From the NCBI GenBank assembly GCA_001873635.1, contig MNZK01000034.1, forward strand, positions 1-46,972: a stretch of DNA of 46,972 nt. The letters are read 5' to 3'. Source of the DNA: Porphyromonadaceae bacterium CG2_30_38_12 (GTDB lineage: Bacteria > Bacteroidota > Bacteroidia > Bacteroidales > Paludibacteraceae). Made by a program: the position numbers and the translations under genes. Numbering within the stretch: the first letter of the stretch is position 1; each line of letters begins with the position of its first letter. The notes beneath the pieces are model-generated. The model did not search any database. It was not told the origin of the DNA and saw only the letters and a list, made by a program, of their open reading frames with translations. Of the stretch, positions 7,402 through 15,912 are shown one piece after another.

Positions 7402-10155
7402 ATGATAATGATTAGACTAATATTTCTTTCTTTCTTTTTATTCCTGATTAATTCAATAAATTCTATAAATATCGAAGGGACAGTGCGCGATGCACAAACT
7501 GGCGAGCTGCTGATTGGAGCCAATGTATTTATCAAAAACAATAAATCGATAGGTACCACCACAGGGTTGGACGGAAGTTTTATGCTTAAAAACTTACAGG
7601 CAGCTAAAGTTACGCTTGTGTGCAGTTATATTAGCTACCAAACGCTCGAAAAAGAAATAACAGTACCTGCTAATGGCATACAAAAGCTGGCATTGAGTTT
7701 GGTTTCGTACGAAAACGAATTGAGCGATGTAATTGTAACTGCATCCAACAAAACTACCGATGCGGGTGTGCGGGCAATGGAGCGGTTGTCGTCCAACGTT
7801 CAAAACATTGTGGGGGCACGCAGTATAGAAATTTCACCTGATTTAACTGTTGCCAACGTACTTCAACGTGTCTCGGGAATCACTATTCAAAAAACTGCAA
7901 ACAGCGGCGAAGGACAGTATGCCATTATTCGAGGCATGGATAAACGCTATAATTACACATTGATTAATGGTATTAAAATTCCAAGTCCCAATGATAAAAA
8001 TCGGTATGTTCCTATGGACATTTTCCCTGCCGAACTTATAGCACGCATCGAAGTAATTAAAGCATTGACCCCAGACATGGAAGGCGATGCTATCGGTGGC
8101 GTGATGAATTTAGCAATGAAGGACGCTCCCGACAAATTGCTCATAAGCTTCAAAGGCTCAGTTGGGTATAATAAAATGTTTTTCGATCGTCTATTCTATC
8201 AATACGATACGCGAGCTATTAACCCGCAAGCGCCATCAGAAAGAGGTATTCCAAATGCTTCACCGACTGATTTTCCTTTTCATGATTTAATATTTAAAGG
8301 GATAAAACCATTGCCAAATTGGAATGGCGGAATAAGTTTCGGGAATAGATTTTTTAATAAAAAATTAGGATTTGTTCTGGCCGTAAGTAATCAAAATAGC
8401 TACTCCGGTGCCAATGCATTTGTTACTGTACCCCGAGCACAGCCAAACCCTGGAACATTACCTGCATTTGAAACGAAAGATAACAGAACATATTCCTCGC
8501 AACAAAACCGATTAGGAGTCCACAATAAATTTGATTTTCAGATTGATAAAAACAATTCAATCAGTTTGTATAATGCTTATTTTGAATTAAATAAATATGT
8601 ATCGAGGTACTTAGTTCAAACTTCGCTGAGCACTGGAGTGGGCAATATGGATTTTTATGAGCGTTCACAAACACAACTTGAAAAAATTTACAATTCGACC
8701 CTTCAAGGAAATCATTACTTAACAAAATCAATTAAATTGGACTGGTCGGGGGTTTACTCCAAAGCATGGGCAAACAATCCGGACGAGGCATTGCTGCATA
8801 CAGCCAGTAGTGACTTTGGTAAAACAATTATATTGAATGGAACAACCCATAAATGGCGAAATAACAGCGACCAGGATTTGGCAGCCTATTTGAATTTGAT
8901 ATGGAATCCAACATTTTTACCCTACAATGGAGAAATTAAAGTTGGCGGAATTTTTCGGCATAAGACAAGACATAATTTCTATACCGAATACTCACTCGAA
9001 CCAAGCCCAAATCCGCAAATATTTAGCACTATTGAGCAAGCAACTGTTCAGTTTAGCGGATACAATGCTAATTTAGGCAGTCCGGTTAATCAAAACGACT
9101 ACGATGTTACGGAGGATCTGATGGCGGGCTATGGTCAAATTAAATTTAAACTAATAAATAAGTTGCAAGTGTTGGCTGGTGTGAGAGTGGAGCGTGATTT
9201 GCAAGATTATACAACGCCAATGCCGACAACTTTTCCCGGAAAATCAGGGACTATTCCTTATTTGGATATTTTACCAAGTTTACATTTGAAATACGAAATT
9301 TCATCGAATCAAAACCTTCGTTTAAGTTATTTTTCGTCTATTTCTCGCCCAGGTTTTTTTGAAATTATCCCATACAATATTAAAGGTGAAACCTTTGATG
9401 AAAAGGGAAACCCAAATCTGAACGAAGCGAAAGCTTCCAATGTCGATATTCGATATGAACTCTTTCCTAAATCATCCGAACAGCTCTTAATTGGGGCTTT
9501 TTATAAAAATATTGTCGATCCAATTGAGTATAGTTTAGTGCGCGAAGCAGGACCTTCGGCATTGCAATTAAAACCACAGAATTTTGGCACAGCATTAAAC
9601 TATGGTGTGGAATTAGTTTTCAATAAATATTTTAGATATTTTGGCGTCTCAGCAAATTATACCTATACCAATTCGAGCATTACTACTTACAAAAAAACCT
9701 ATGGACGTTCCAATCCCGCTGACCCAACATCCCAAATACTTACCGATAGCGTTCTTCGAACAAGACCCATGCAAGGTCAAGCCGATCATATTGCTAACTT
9801 ATCATTGTTGTATAAAAATCAAAACATTGGGCTCAATTGTCAAGTATCTTTTGTATATACCGGAAAATTTATTGCACAAGTGTCCGGATGGGATGGATTA
9901 GATTTTTGGAGTATGCCGAATACAACCCTTGATTTCTCATTTGAACAAAAACTTAGTAGAAAAATAAACCTGAGTATTTTTGGTAAAGCCCGTAACCTGC
10001 TTAATTCAGAGTCAATAACCAGGATTTTAAAACCGAATGATTTTTATCTCCCAAGTAATATTCAATTACCATATCAAGATAGTCCAAACAGCATTGTTGT
10101 TCAAAAAGAATTATATGGACAAAATTTTCTGATAGGTTTTAGATATTCATTATAA
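7402..10155 (+). CDS. TonB-dependent outer membrane receptor
   Basis: The 917-residue protein is an outer-membrane transporter energised by TonB. It begins with a signal peptide (a hydrophobic LIFLSFFLFLI core), then a CarboxypepD_reg-like domain (GTVRDAQTGELLIGANVFI, about residues 27-105), a plug domain (TVANVLQRVSGITIQK and IIRGMDKRYNYTLINGI, about 130-270) and a long beta barrel ending in FLIGFRYSL. It is not a SusC: the next gene is not a SusD but a lipoprotein with a predicted beta-helix fold. The substrate is unknown; no regulator, siderophore or glycan gene lies beside it. ATGs at 7402 and 7408 are both possible starts. A promoter-like box at 7357 and the terminator at 11665 suggest a two-gene transcript. 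Confidence 0.9.
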   Translation: MIMIRLIFLSFFLFLINSINSINIEGTVRDAQTGELLIGANVFIKNNKSIGTTTGLDGSFMLKNLQAAKVTLVCSYISYQTLEKEITVPANGIQKLALSLVSYENELSDVIVTASNKTTDAGVRAMERLSSNVQNIVGARSIEISPDLTVANVLQRVSGITIQKTANSGEGQYAIIRGMDKRYNYTLINGIKIPSPNDKNRYVPMDIFPAELIARIEVIKALTPDMEGDAIGGVMNLAMKDAPDKLLISFKGSVGYNKMFFDRLFYQYDTRAINPQAPSERGIPNASPTDFPFHDLIFKGIKPLPNWNGGISFGNRFFNKKLGFVLAVSNQNSYSGANAFVTVPRAQPNPGTLPAFETKDNRTYSSQQNRLGVHNKFDFQIDKNNSISLYNAYFELNKYVSRYLVQTSLSTGVGNMDFYERSQTQLEKIYNSTLQGNHYLTKSIKLDWSGVYSKAWANNPDEALLHTASSDFGKTIILNGTTHKWRNNSDQDLAAYLNLIWNPTFLPYNGEIKVGGIFRHKTRHNFYTEYSLEPSPNPQIFSTIEQATVQFSGYNANLGSPVNQNDYDVTEDLMAGYGQIKFKLINKLQVLAGVRVERDLQDYTTPMPTTFPGKSGTIPYLDILPSLHLKYEISSNQNLRLSYFSSISRPGFFEIIPYNIKGETFDEKGNPNLNEAKASNVDIRYELFPKSSEQLLIGAFYKNIVDPIEYSLVREAGPSALQLKPQNFGTALNYGVELVFNKYFRYFGVSANYTYTNSSITTYKKTYGRSNPADPTSQILTDSVLRTRPMQGQADHIANLSLLYKNQNIGLNCQVSFVYTGKFIAQVSGWDGLDFWSMPNTTLDFSFEQKLSRKINLSIFGKARNLLNSESITRILKPNDFYLPSNIQLPYQDSPNSIVVQKELYGQNFLIGFRYSL

Positions 10156-10199
10156 AAACAAACACATAAATATCAATAAAAGTATAAACAAAAAAAAGT

Positions 10200-11654
10200 A
10201 TGAAAACAAAAATTTTTAATCTTAGTGCTTTAGCACTACTTGCAAGCAGTCTTTTAACATCTTGTACGGATGAGAAAGTTATCTCAACACCTCCTGTTGT
10301 GGTTGGAAATCCTGTTAGCGATGCTTCGCCGCTGTCGGGAAGTATCAATGGAACAATGCAGACAGGTAAAACCTATATCGTTGGCGATGATGTAACTATC
10401 AATGTCGGAGACACACTACTACTTCAACCGGGTGTAACTGTGAAAGTGAGTAGAGGAAAAACAATTTTAGTAAAAGGTGTATTTATTTCGTTAGGAAGCC
10501 AAACTTCACCAAACTACATAGGACCTGACAAAACGTTTACAAAAACAGATGAAGTGGGTTATCCCACTGCTCAAGATTCTGCTTATATCGGATATTGGAC
10601 AGGTATAAATTGTGAGCCAACTTGTACACTATTAAATTTGAGATGGACACATGTAGATTATACCGGAGCTAATTTTGGTGCTACATTTATACCTACTGGC
10701 GAAAAAGCAGGAAAAGGTTCCAAGGGCATTTTATTCGCCAATCCAGATGGAGATTTGATCATAGAAGATAGCTGGATGTATGGCACCATTGATGATTTCG
10801 TTCGAGTTTCCTCTGGTCGTATTCACATCATGCGCAATACATTCGAAAAAGGCGGTGCTACCGGTGGCGATGCCATCAATGCTAAAAGTGGTTCAGTAGG
10901 CGATATGGCTTACAATCTTTTTGTGGGATCGGCGACTAATTCAACAAAAGCATCCAATAAAGGAGGCGTTGGATCACAAACTAATGTAAATATGTACAAT
11001 AATACATATATATCAGGAGGTTATCGCCAAAAATCACCTACCGGACGTGGAGGTTCTATCAACTTCGAAGAAGGTGCAAGAGGAAAAGCATTCAATAATA
11101 TGTTAGTAAATTGCCGTGCTGGTATACGAATTCATAACAATCCGGCAGCCGATGTTGTGAACATGTCTTATGGCTACAATTATACCTATGGCGATTCATT
11201 AATCGTTATGAACAATGTGTATCCTGTGGGTGCAGGAAAAACTGGTACAACAACAGTTACTGTTCCTCAGTCAACTGATATTCCTGCTTACAAAACTCTA
11301 TTGTCAGATCCAAAATTCAAGCAAGATTATTTATATGTAATTTCGGGTGGTATCTGTCCAAATATCATTACTGAATACGATGGCTCAGCTTATGTTAAAG
11401 TGGGAGACCCTAAATTTGTTAGTTCACCACTTCCATATACCAAAGCTTTGCGGGCAGTATCGGCAGTAGGCTCTTTTAATTTTAGACTTCAAAGCAGCTC
11501 GCCTGCCATTGGAAAAGGAACTGCCGATGCAGCTATAATTGCACCTTTGAATGCAACCAAGGTAGCAGACGCTCGTTTCAAACCTTCTGAAGTTTCGCTT
11601 CCAGGAGTTGATATGGGTTGTTACCAAAGTAATGGTAAAGGAAATCAACATTAA
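10200..11654 (+). CDS. Surface lipoprotein with right-handed beta-helix character
   Basis: The 484-residue protein starts with a lipoprotein signal (SALALLASSLLTSC; Cys at residue 22 is the lipidation site). Residues about 55-100 look like the N-terminal cap and first turns of a parallel beta helix (TYIVGDDVTINVGDTLLLQP, GVTVKVSRGKTILVKGV). Later turns are rich in Asn, Gly and short strands (NMYNNTYISGG, FEEGARGKAFNNMLVNC), and the end, GVDMGCYQ, resembles the DIGAYE-like terminal turn of many such proteins. Pectate-lyase-type folds bind or cut polysaccharide, but I see no catalytic signature. The gene follows the TonB receptor by 44 bases and shares its terminator, so the two probably form a receptor plus surface lipoprotein pair for one unknown ligand. 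Confidence 0.75.
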   Translation: MKTKIFNLSALALLASSLLTSCTDEKVISTPPVVVGNPVSDASPLSGSINGTMQTGKTYIVGDDVTINVGDTLLLQPGVTVKVSRGKTILVKGVFISLGSQTSPNYIGPDKTFTKTDEVGYPTAQDSAYIGYWTGINCEPTCTLLNLRWTHVDYTGANFGATFIPTGEKAGKGSKGILFANPDGDLIIEDSWMYGTIDDFVRVSSGRIHIMRNTFEKGGATGGDAINAKSGSVGDMAYNLFVGSATNSTKASNKGGVGSQTNVNMYNNTYISGGYRQKSPTGRGGSINFEEGARGKAFNNMLVNCRAGIRIHNNPAADVVNMSYGYNYTYGDSLIVMNNVYPVGAGKTGTTTVTVPQSTDIPAYKTLLSDPKFKQDYLYVISGGICPNIITEYDGSAYVKVGDPKFVSSPLPYTKALRAVSAVGSFNFRLQSSSPAIGKGTADAAIIAPLNATKVADARFKPSEVSLPGVDMGCYQSNGKGNQH

Positions 11655-11664
11655 TTAAATTTCT

Positions 11665-11704
11665 AAAAAGCTCCCACAACAAGCTTGTGGGAGCTTTTTT
11701 TTTG
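11665..11704 (+). terminator. Rho-independent terminator after the receptor-lipoprotein pair
   Basis: A perfect stem of AAAAAGCTCCCACAA with its complement, a 5-base loop and a run of T up to 11703. It closes the transcript of the TonB receptor and the lipoprotein. Confidence 0.92.
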
Positions 11705-12030
11705 CAAAAAACCGTAATTAGCCCACAGATAAAAATGATATCATTATCACAGCATAAAATGGTATAATCGTTAATTGTGTGAAATTAATAAAATCTTATA
11801 CTCAAAAAAATTTGAAAAATTTTTAAATCAAAATCCGTTGTTTACGATGTCTGGAGACAAAAATGGTGAGGCGATTTTGAAGAAAAATGCAAGTGGAATT
11901 GCGTGCAAATAGAGTTGCACAGTTTCATATAAGGTAAAATGAACTGATTACCTCTGCCGTTTTAGCTTTTTTTGGAATACAAATACGAAATTTTTAACGA
12001 AAGATTAAAATAAATTTCATCTAAATTTAA
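11705..12030. other. Gene-free stretch with a small inverted repeat
   Basis: I find no coding frame here. A 6-bp perfect hairpin, GTGCAA/TTGCAC with a 6-base loop, lies near 11902-11919 without a T run. A weak inverted repeat, AGTTGAC (about 12033-12039) and GTCAACT (about 12073-12079), with TACGtttaCGTA nested between, precedes the candidate RNA. Confidence 0.5.
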
Positions 12031-12086
12031 GAGTTGACCTACGTTTACGTAAGGTGTTGTTTTGTTTTGTCAAGTCAACTGATAAC

Positions 12087-12271
12087 ATCAGGTCGTTGTC
12101 CTAAGATATCTAATCAAAATAAATGACTGCCTGTAAGGCAGAACTTTACAACCAGAAAGAAATATAAAATAGCAGCATTTATAGTGTAAGAATACGAATT
12201 TGCCATAAGTAATATCGTACAACCTACCCAGCTTATTCGTTGTAGTGCCCAAAAAGGTTAACGAACCTGAT
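12087..12271 (+). ncRNA. Candidate structured RNA of about 190 nt
   Basis: The two ends can pair. ATCAGGTCGTT (12087-12097) is complementary, with one bulge, to AACGAACCTGAT (12260-12271), and CCT (12100-12102) to AGG (12255-12257) after a 2x2 internal loop. Inside are a hairpin CTGCC-TGTAA-GGCAG near 12127-12141, a possible TACAAC/GTTGTA stem joining the arms, and TACGA/TCGTA. A long closed rod with a large bubble and a length near 190 nt is the general architecture of 6S RNA, but I cannot match conserved 6S sequence, so that is only a suggestion. The plus strand is favoured because a plus-strand terminator follows at 12309. A TTG at 12035-12037 and T-rich TTTG motifs upstream are a weak promoter candidate. 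Confidence 0.4.
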
Positions 12272-12308
12272 TACATAAAAAATAGTTTTTTCAATTACTT
12301 GAATATGG

Positions 12309-12343
12309 AGCGGTTGTGTTCATTAGAATAGAGCCGCTTTTTT
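12309..12343 (+). terminator. Plus-strand terminator downstream of the candidate RNA
   Basis: A 7-bp stem AGCGGTT/AGCCGCT (one G-U pair) with a 16-base loop and a run of six T. No plus-strand coding gene precedes it, so it implies a non-coding plus-strand transcript in 12030-12309. Confidence 0.7.
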
Positions 12344-12402
12344 ATGCCTAAAATGTAGTTTTAAAATAGGAGTTTTGCAAATGTGGTGCAATTAACATAA
12401 AC

Positions 12403-12440
12403 CAAAAACGCTATTAACCTAAATATCAGATTAATAGCGT
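12403..12440 (-). terminator. Terminator after tRNA-Gln(CUG)
   Basis: On the minus strand a perfect 10-bp stem ACGCTATTAA/TTAATAGCGT with a 13-base loop is followed by a T run. It ends the tRNA-Gln(CUG) transcript. Confidence 0.85.
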
Positions 12441-12449
12441 ATTAGAAGG

Positions 12450-12520
12450 TTGTCTTACTAAGATTCGAACTTAGACAGGCAGATCCAGAAACTGCAGTGC
12501 TACCATTACACCATAAGACA
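12450..12520 (-). tRNA. tRNA-Gln, anticodon CUG
   Basis: On the minus strand the gene reads TGTCTTA for the acceptor strand, TGGTGTAATGGTAGCAC for the D arm, an anticodon arm with loop TTCTGGA (anticodon CTG), a T arm with GTTCGAATC and TAAGACA closing seven acceptor pairs, with A as discriminator. CCA is not encoded. The 31-39 position of the anticodon stem is a U-U apposition, shared with the other tRNA-Gln here. No clear promoter of its own is visible, and a terminator sits between it and the upstream tRNA-Gln. Confidence 0.95.
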
Positions 12521-12553
12521 ATGATTGAGAATAAAAAATGTAAGAGAAAAAAC

Positions 12554-12587
12554 AACGGTTGAAATTCAGGGGTGAATTTCAACCGTT
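12554..12587 (-). terminator. Terminator between the two tRNA-Gln genes
   Basis: A perfect 15-bp stem (AACGGTTGAAATTCA and its complement) around a GGGG loop (CCCC on the transcribed strand), followed on the minus strand by GTTTTTT. It terminates tRNA-Gln(UUG) before tRNA-Gln(CUG). Confidence 0.85.
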
Positions 12588-12596
12588 ATGATTTTG

Positions 12597-12667
12597 TTGT
12601 CTCACCAAGACTCGAACTTGGTCAGGCAGAACCAAAAACTGCAGTGCTACCATTACACCATGAGACA
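12597..12667 (-). tRNA. tRNA-Gln, anticodon UUG
   Basis: On the minus strand it reads TGTCTCA, a D arm TGGTGTAATGGTAGCAC identical to the neighbouring tRNA-Gln, loop TTTTGGT (anticodon TTG), T arm with GTTCGAGTC and TGAGACA, discriminator A, no encoded CCA. Its promoter at 12696-12725 matches the Bacteroidota consensus and a terminator follows at 12554. Together the two genes decode both Gln codons. Confidence 0.96.
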
Positions 12668-12695
12668 AGCAATGTGCTAATTTTCAAAAGCGGTG

Positions 12696-12725
12696 CAAAG
12701 ATACGATTGTTTTTTGTTTTTTCAA
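12696..12725 (-). promoter_or_regulatory. Consensus promoter of tRNA-Gln(UUG)
   Basis: On the minus strand, TTG (12723-12725), a 19-base spacer and TATCTTTG (12696-12703). This is the full TTG-N19-TAnnTTTG pattern, placing the transcript start about 20 bases before the tRNA. Confidence 0.85.
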
Positions 12726-12753
12726 AATTTTACGAGAAAATAATTCAGCAATC

Positions 12754-14052
12754 CTATGCTTCTTCGGCAATAAGGAGATAATAATTTTTTTTACCTTTTT
12801 GTGCTAATAAATATTTTCCGCTAAGTAAATCGTGTGTTGTAATTGTTAATTCCTGATTCTCAATCTTTTCTTTATTCAGGCTAACACCACCCGCTTGAAC
12901 CATTTTGCGCATTTCGCCTTTAGAGGGAAATACAGGAGCTTCATCGACTAACAATTCAATAGCTTTGACACCCTTGTCGAAAACAGATTTGGCTACTTTA
13001 AACTGTGGAACGCCATCGAAAACAGCTAATAAAGTATCTTCATCTAATTTTTTTAAAGCTTCGGATGTAGCATTTCCGAACAAAATACCCGATGCTTCCA
13101 TAGCAGCCTTGTAGTGGTTTTCGCCATGTACTAAAATGGTAACCTCCTGCGCTAAACGTTTTTGAAGAATACGCTGGTGTGGGGCTTCGCTATGTGCTGC
13201 AATGAGTTGAGTAATTTCTTCTTTTGATATAGATGTGAAAATCTTAATATATTTTTCGGCATCAGCATCACTTACATTCAACCAAAATTGACAAAATTTG
13301 TAAGGAGAAGTGTATCGGCGGTCGAGCCATACATTGCCACTTTCGGTTTTGCCAAATTTTCCTCCATCGGCTTTGGTAATAAGCGGACACACCAATGCAA
13401 AAGCTTCGCTGTCAGTTTTACGGCGAATAAGTTCAGTGCCGGTAGTGATATTGCCCCATTGATCGGAACCACCCATTTGCAATTTGCAATTTTTATGTTG
13501 GTTGAGCCACATAAAATCGTATCCTTGAAGCAGTTGATACGAAAATTCAGTGAACGACATACCCACATTCGAGTCGTTGCTCAAACGTTTTTTAACCGAT
13601 TCCTTCGCCATCATGTAATTAACGGTTATGTGTTTTCCAATATCGCGAATAAATTCTAAGAATGAATAACCTTTCATCCAATCGTAGTTATTTACTAGTT
13701 CGGCAGCATTGGGTGCATCACTTTCAAAATCGAGAAATCGAGACAATTGTTCTTTTATGCACTCCTGATTGTGGCGCAGTGCAGCTTCGTCAAGGAGATT
13801 TCGTTCGGCCGATTTGCCCGATGGGTCGCCTATCATACCTGTGGCACCTCCAATCAAAGCAATGGGTTTGTGACCCGCTTGTTGAAAATGACGAAGCATC
13901 ATGACACCTACTAAATGCCCAATGTGTAAAGAATCGGCAGTAGGATCAATGCCCACATAAGCAACTGTCATTTCCTTTTCTAATTGTTCCTTAGTGCCTG
14001 GCATCATGGTGTGAATCATGCCACGCCATTCAAGTTCTTCAATAAAATTCAT
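12754..14052 (-). CDS. tyrS: Tyrosyl-tRNA synthetase
   Basis: It charges tRNA-Tyr in the cytosol. The 432-residue product has the class I HIGH motif at residues 43-46 ([11 protein letters not shown]), the tyrosine-site [10 protein letters not shown], the KFGKT form of the KMSKS loop near residue 230 and a C-terminal S4 RNA-binding domain ([17 protein letters not shown]). The frame extends upstream to 14112, but the ATG at 14050-14052 is the better start: it gives the family's usual N-terminus ([14 protein letters not shown]) and a -7 box (14083-14090) lies inside the longer version. The gene is single and followed by the tRNA-Gln units on the same strand. Confidence 0.96.
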   Translation of the reverse strand: MNFIEELEWRGMIHTMMPGTKEQLEKEMTVAYVGIDPTADSLHIGHLVGVMMLRHFQQAGHKPIALIGGATGMIGDPSGKSAERNLLDEAALRHNQECIKEQLSRFLDFESDAPNAAELVNNYDWMKGYSFLEFIRDIGKHITVNYMMAKESVKKRLSNDSNVGMSFTEFSYQLLQGYDFMWLNQHKNCKLQMGGSDQWGNITTGTELIRRKTDSEAFALVCPLITKADGGKFGKTESGNVWLDRRYTSPYKFCQFWLNVSDADAEKYIKIFTSISKEEITQLIAAHSEAPHQRILQKRLAQEVTILVHGENHYKAAMEASGILFGNATSEALKKLDEDTLLAVFDGVPQFKVAKSVFDKGVKAIELLVDEAPVFPSKGEMRKMVQAGGVSLNKEKIENQELTITTHDLLSGKYLLAQKGKKNYYLLIAEEA

Positions 14053-14082
14053 GCTGTTTTGTTTTACTTTTTTTTCGGAATG

Positions 14083-14090
14083 CAAAGATA
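14083..14090 (-). promoter_or_regulatory. -7 box (TATCTTTG) for tyrS
   Basis: TATCTTTG followed by C on the minus strand, 30 bases before the tyrS ATG at 14052. It excludes the longer start at 14112. No TTG at the expected -33 distance. Confidence 0.65.
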
Positions 14091-14151
14091 CAACAAAAAA
14101 AGAAAGAGGCATTATTTTAAAGTGATGACCTGTATATTTTGAAAAAATATG

Positions 14152-14159
14152 TATTTTTG
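14152..14159 (+). promoter_or_regulatory. -7 box (TATTTTTG) for the subtilase gene
   Basis: TATTTTTG matches TAnnTTTG. Its transcript would start near 14166, about 120 bases before the chosen ATG at 14287; CTG at 14130-14132 is a one-off match to the -33 TTG. Confidence 0.5.
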
Positions 14160-14286
14160 TAGCTCACTTCTTCTGAAAAATTAATTAAAAACGACAAACA
14201 AACTTTGACACACAAGAAAATTGAAAATCAAGGTAGTGATTATTTACATGTGGCTCCATTTAACAATTAAAAATCTATTAAAACAA

Positions 14287-15912
14287 ATGAAATACCTAAA
14301 AAATACATTGCTGATTTTGTTTTTTTTATCGCTTACTCCTATTAATAGCCATGCCATAACCAAGTATTATTTTTATGTGCAATTCTCGGATAAGAACAAC
14401 ACAACTTATTCACTTTCAAATCCATCGGCTTTTTTATCTGCTCGTGCTATTGCTCGGCGTGCAAGTTTTAATATTGCCATCGACTCCACCGATTTGCCCG
14501 TAAACACAGCTTACATGACGCCAATTGCCAATTTTGGAATTTCAATACATTGTGTGAGTAAATGGATGAATGGCGTTACAGTTCTACTTGCTGACTCGTC
14601 GCTCATGCAGCAAGTTAGGTTAATGCCTTTTGTAAAAAAAGTAACTTACACCGGCTTGGCAAATGGTGTGCAGGCATCGCCCAAACGAGTGAAAAGTGAA
14701 CCAAGCACCTTTGCTTATGGCAATGCTGCAACACAAATTAATCAGCTGAACGGTAATTATTTGCACAATGCTGGCTACACGGGTAGCTCCATGCAAATTG
14801 CTGTACTCGATGCAGGTTTTTTGAATGTAAACACAAATGTTGGCTTTGATAGCCTGCGTTTACAAAATAGATTACTGGGTGTAAAAAATATTGCTGTTCC
14901 TAACTCTGACGTATATACCCTTGATTATCATGGAGCTAACGTATTATCAATTCTTACAGGCAATCTTCCAAATCAATATATGGGTGCAGCTCCTCACGCT
15001 TCTTATTGGTTGATACGAACAGAGTATTCGCCCACCGAATATGAAGTTGAAACTGACTTTTGGGTTGCGGGCATTGAATTTGCCGACAGCGTAGGCGTCG
15101 ATGCCGTGAACTCATCGTTGGGATATACAACTTTTGACGATGCCAGTATGAATTACACGTACAGCAATATGAATGGCAGTTTTTCGCGCGCCAGTAGTGC
15201 AGCCACATTAGCTGCTAACAAGGGCATTTTAGTTTGTAATAGTGCGGGCAACGAGGGTAATAGCGCTTGGCATTATATTGGTGTGCCGGCAGATGCACCC
15301 GGAATTGTTGCCGTAGGTGCTGCCACATCCACTGGCGAGGCTAGTACGTTTACTTCGTATGGTCCGAGCGCTGATAATCGTGTGAAACCTGAAATAGCTG
15401 GCATGGGAACATCTACGGCGTTGATAAACTCTTCTGGAAGTATATCAGTAGGCAATGGAACCTCGTATGCCTCACCATTGGTTTGCGGTTTGATGACCTG
15501 TTTTTTGCAGTATGCAAAAACAAATTACAGCAACGTTAGCATTGCCAATGTAATTGATATAGCCGAACGGTCGGCAAATTTGTACGCAACACCAAGTAAT
15601 CGGTTGGGCTATGGGCTACCAAATTTTCAAACTGCATGTGCCTATTTAACAACAAAACTCCCTCACATTGACACTGATAAATCTTGGATAACTTATTACG
15701 ACAGAAACTCTAAACAACTAATTATCAGCAGGCTTGGAATAAAAAATACAACTATTAATTTGTACAATTCAGCAGGTTTGCTCGTTTACTCGATACATAG
15801 CAATGGCAACCAAACACAAACAATCCCAACCGAAAATTTCCAATTGGGATTGTATATTCTGAAAATAAGCAGTACCAACTACTGCAAAACTAAAAAAACA
15901 ATACTGAACTAA
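14287..15912 (+). CDS. S8 subtilisin-like serine protease with T9SS C-terminal domain
   Basis: The 541-residue secreted protease starts at the ATG 14287, which puts the signal peptide (MKYLKNTLLILFFLSLTPIN...SHA) at the N-terminus; the frame is open from a TTG at 14221 but that version buries the signal. The S8 triad is visible as D175 (AVLDAGF), H215 (DYHGANV) and S393 (NGTSYASPL), with the oxyanion Asn in NSAGNEG. A propeptide-like region occupies about residues 24-150. The last 75 residues resemble a type A T9SS sorting domain (INLYNSAGLLVYS, LGLYILKI and a basic end), so the enzyme is probably exported across the outer membrane. It overlaps the end of the convergent DUF4403 gene by 4 bases, leaving no room for a terminator. 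Confidence 0.92.
   Translation: MKYLKNTLLILFFLSLTPINSHAITKYYFYVQFSDKNNTTYSLSNPSAFLSARAIARRASFNIAIDSTDLPVNTAYMTPIANFGISIHCVSKWMNGVTVLLADSSLMQQVRLMPFVKKVTYTGLANGVQASPKRVKSEPSTFAYGNAATQINQLNGNYLHNAGYTGSSMQIAVLDAGFLNVNTNVGFDSLRLQNRLLGVKNIAVPNSDVYTLDYHGANVLSILTGNLPNQYMGAAPHASYWLIRTEYSPTEYEVETDFWVAGIEFADSVGVDAVNSSLGYTTFDDASMNYTYSNMNGSFSRASSAATLAANKGILVCNSAGNEGNSAWHYIGVPADAPGIVAVGAATSTGEASTFTSYGPSADNRVKPEIAGMGTSTALINSSGSISVGNGTSYASPLVCGLMTCFLQYAKTNYSNVSIANVIDIAERSANLYATPSNRLGYGLPNFQTACAYLTTKLPHIDTDKSWITYYDRNSKQLIISRLGIKNTTINLYNSAGLLVYSIHSNGNQTQTIPTENFQLGLYILKISSTNYCKTKKTILN

Noticed and set aside
11705-12450. tmRNA, RNase P RNA or SRP RNA
   Set aside because: I looked for a tag reading frame, the GAGGAAAGTCC-type RNase P element and the SRP tetraloop region and found none. 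Only a structured candidate of about 190 nt remains.
14221-14286. TTG start at 14221 for the subtilase
   Set aside because: It would put a 22-residue stretch before a clear signal peptide; the ATG at 14287 gives a normal secreted protein.
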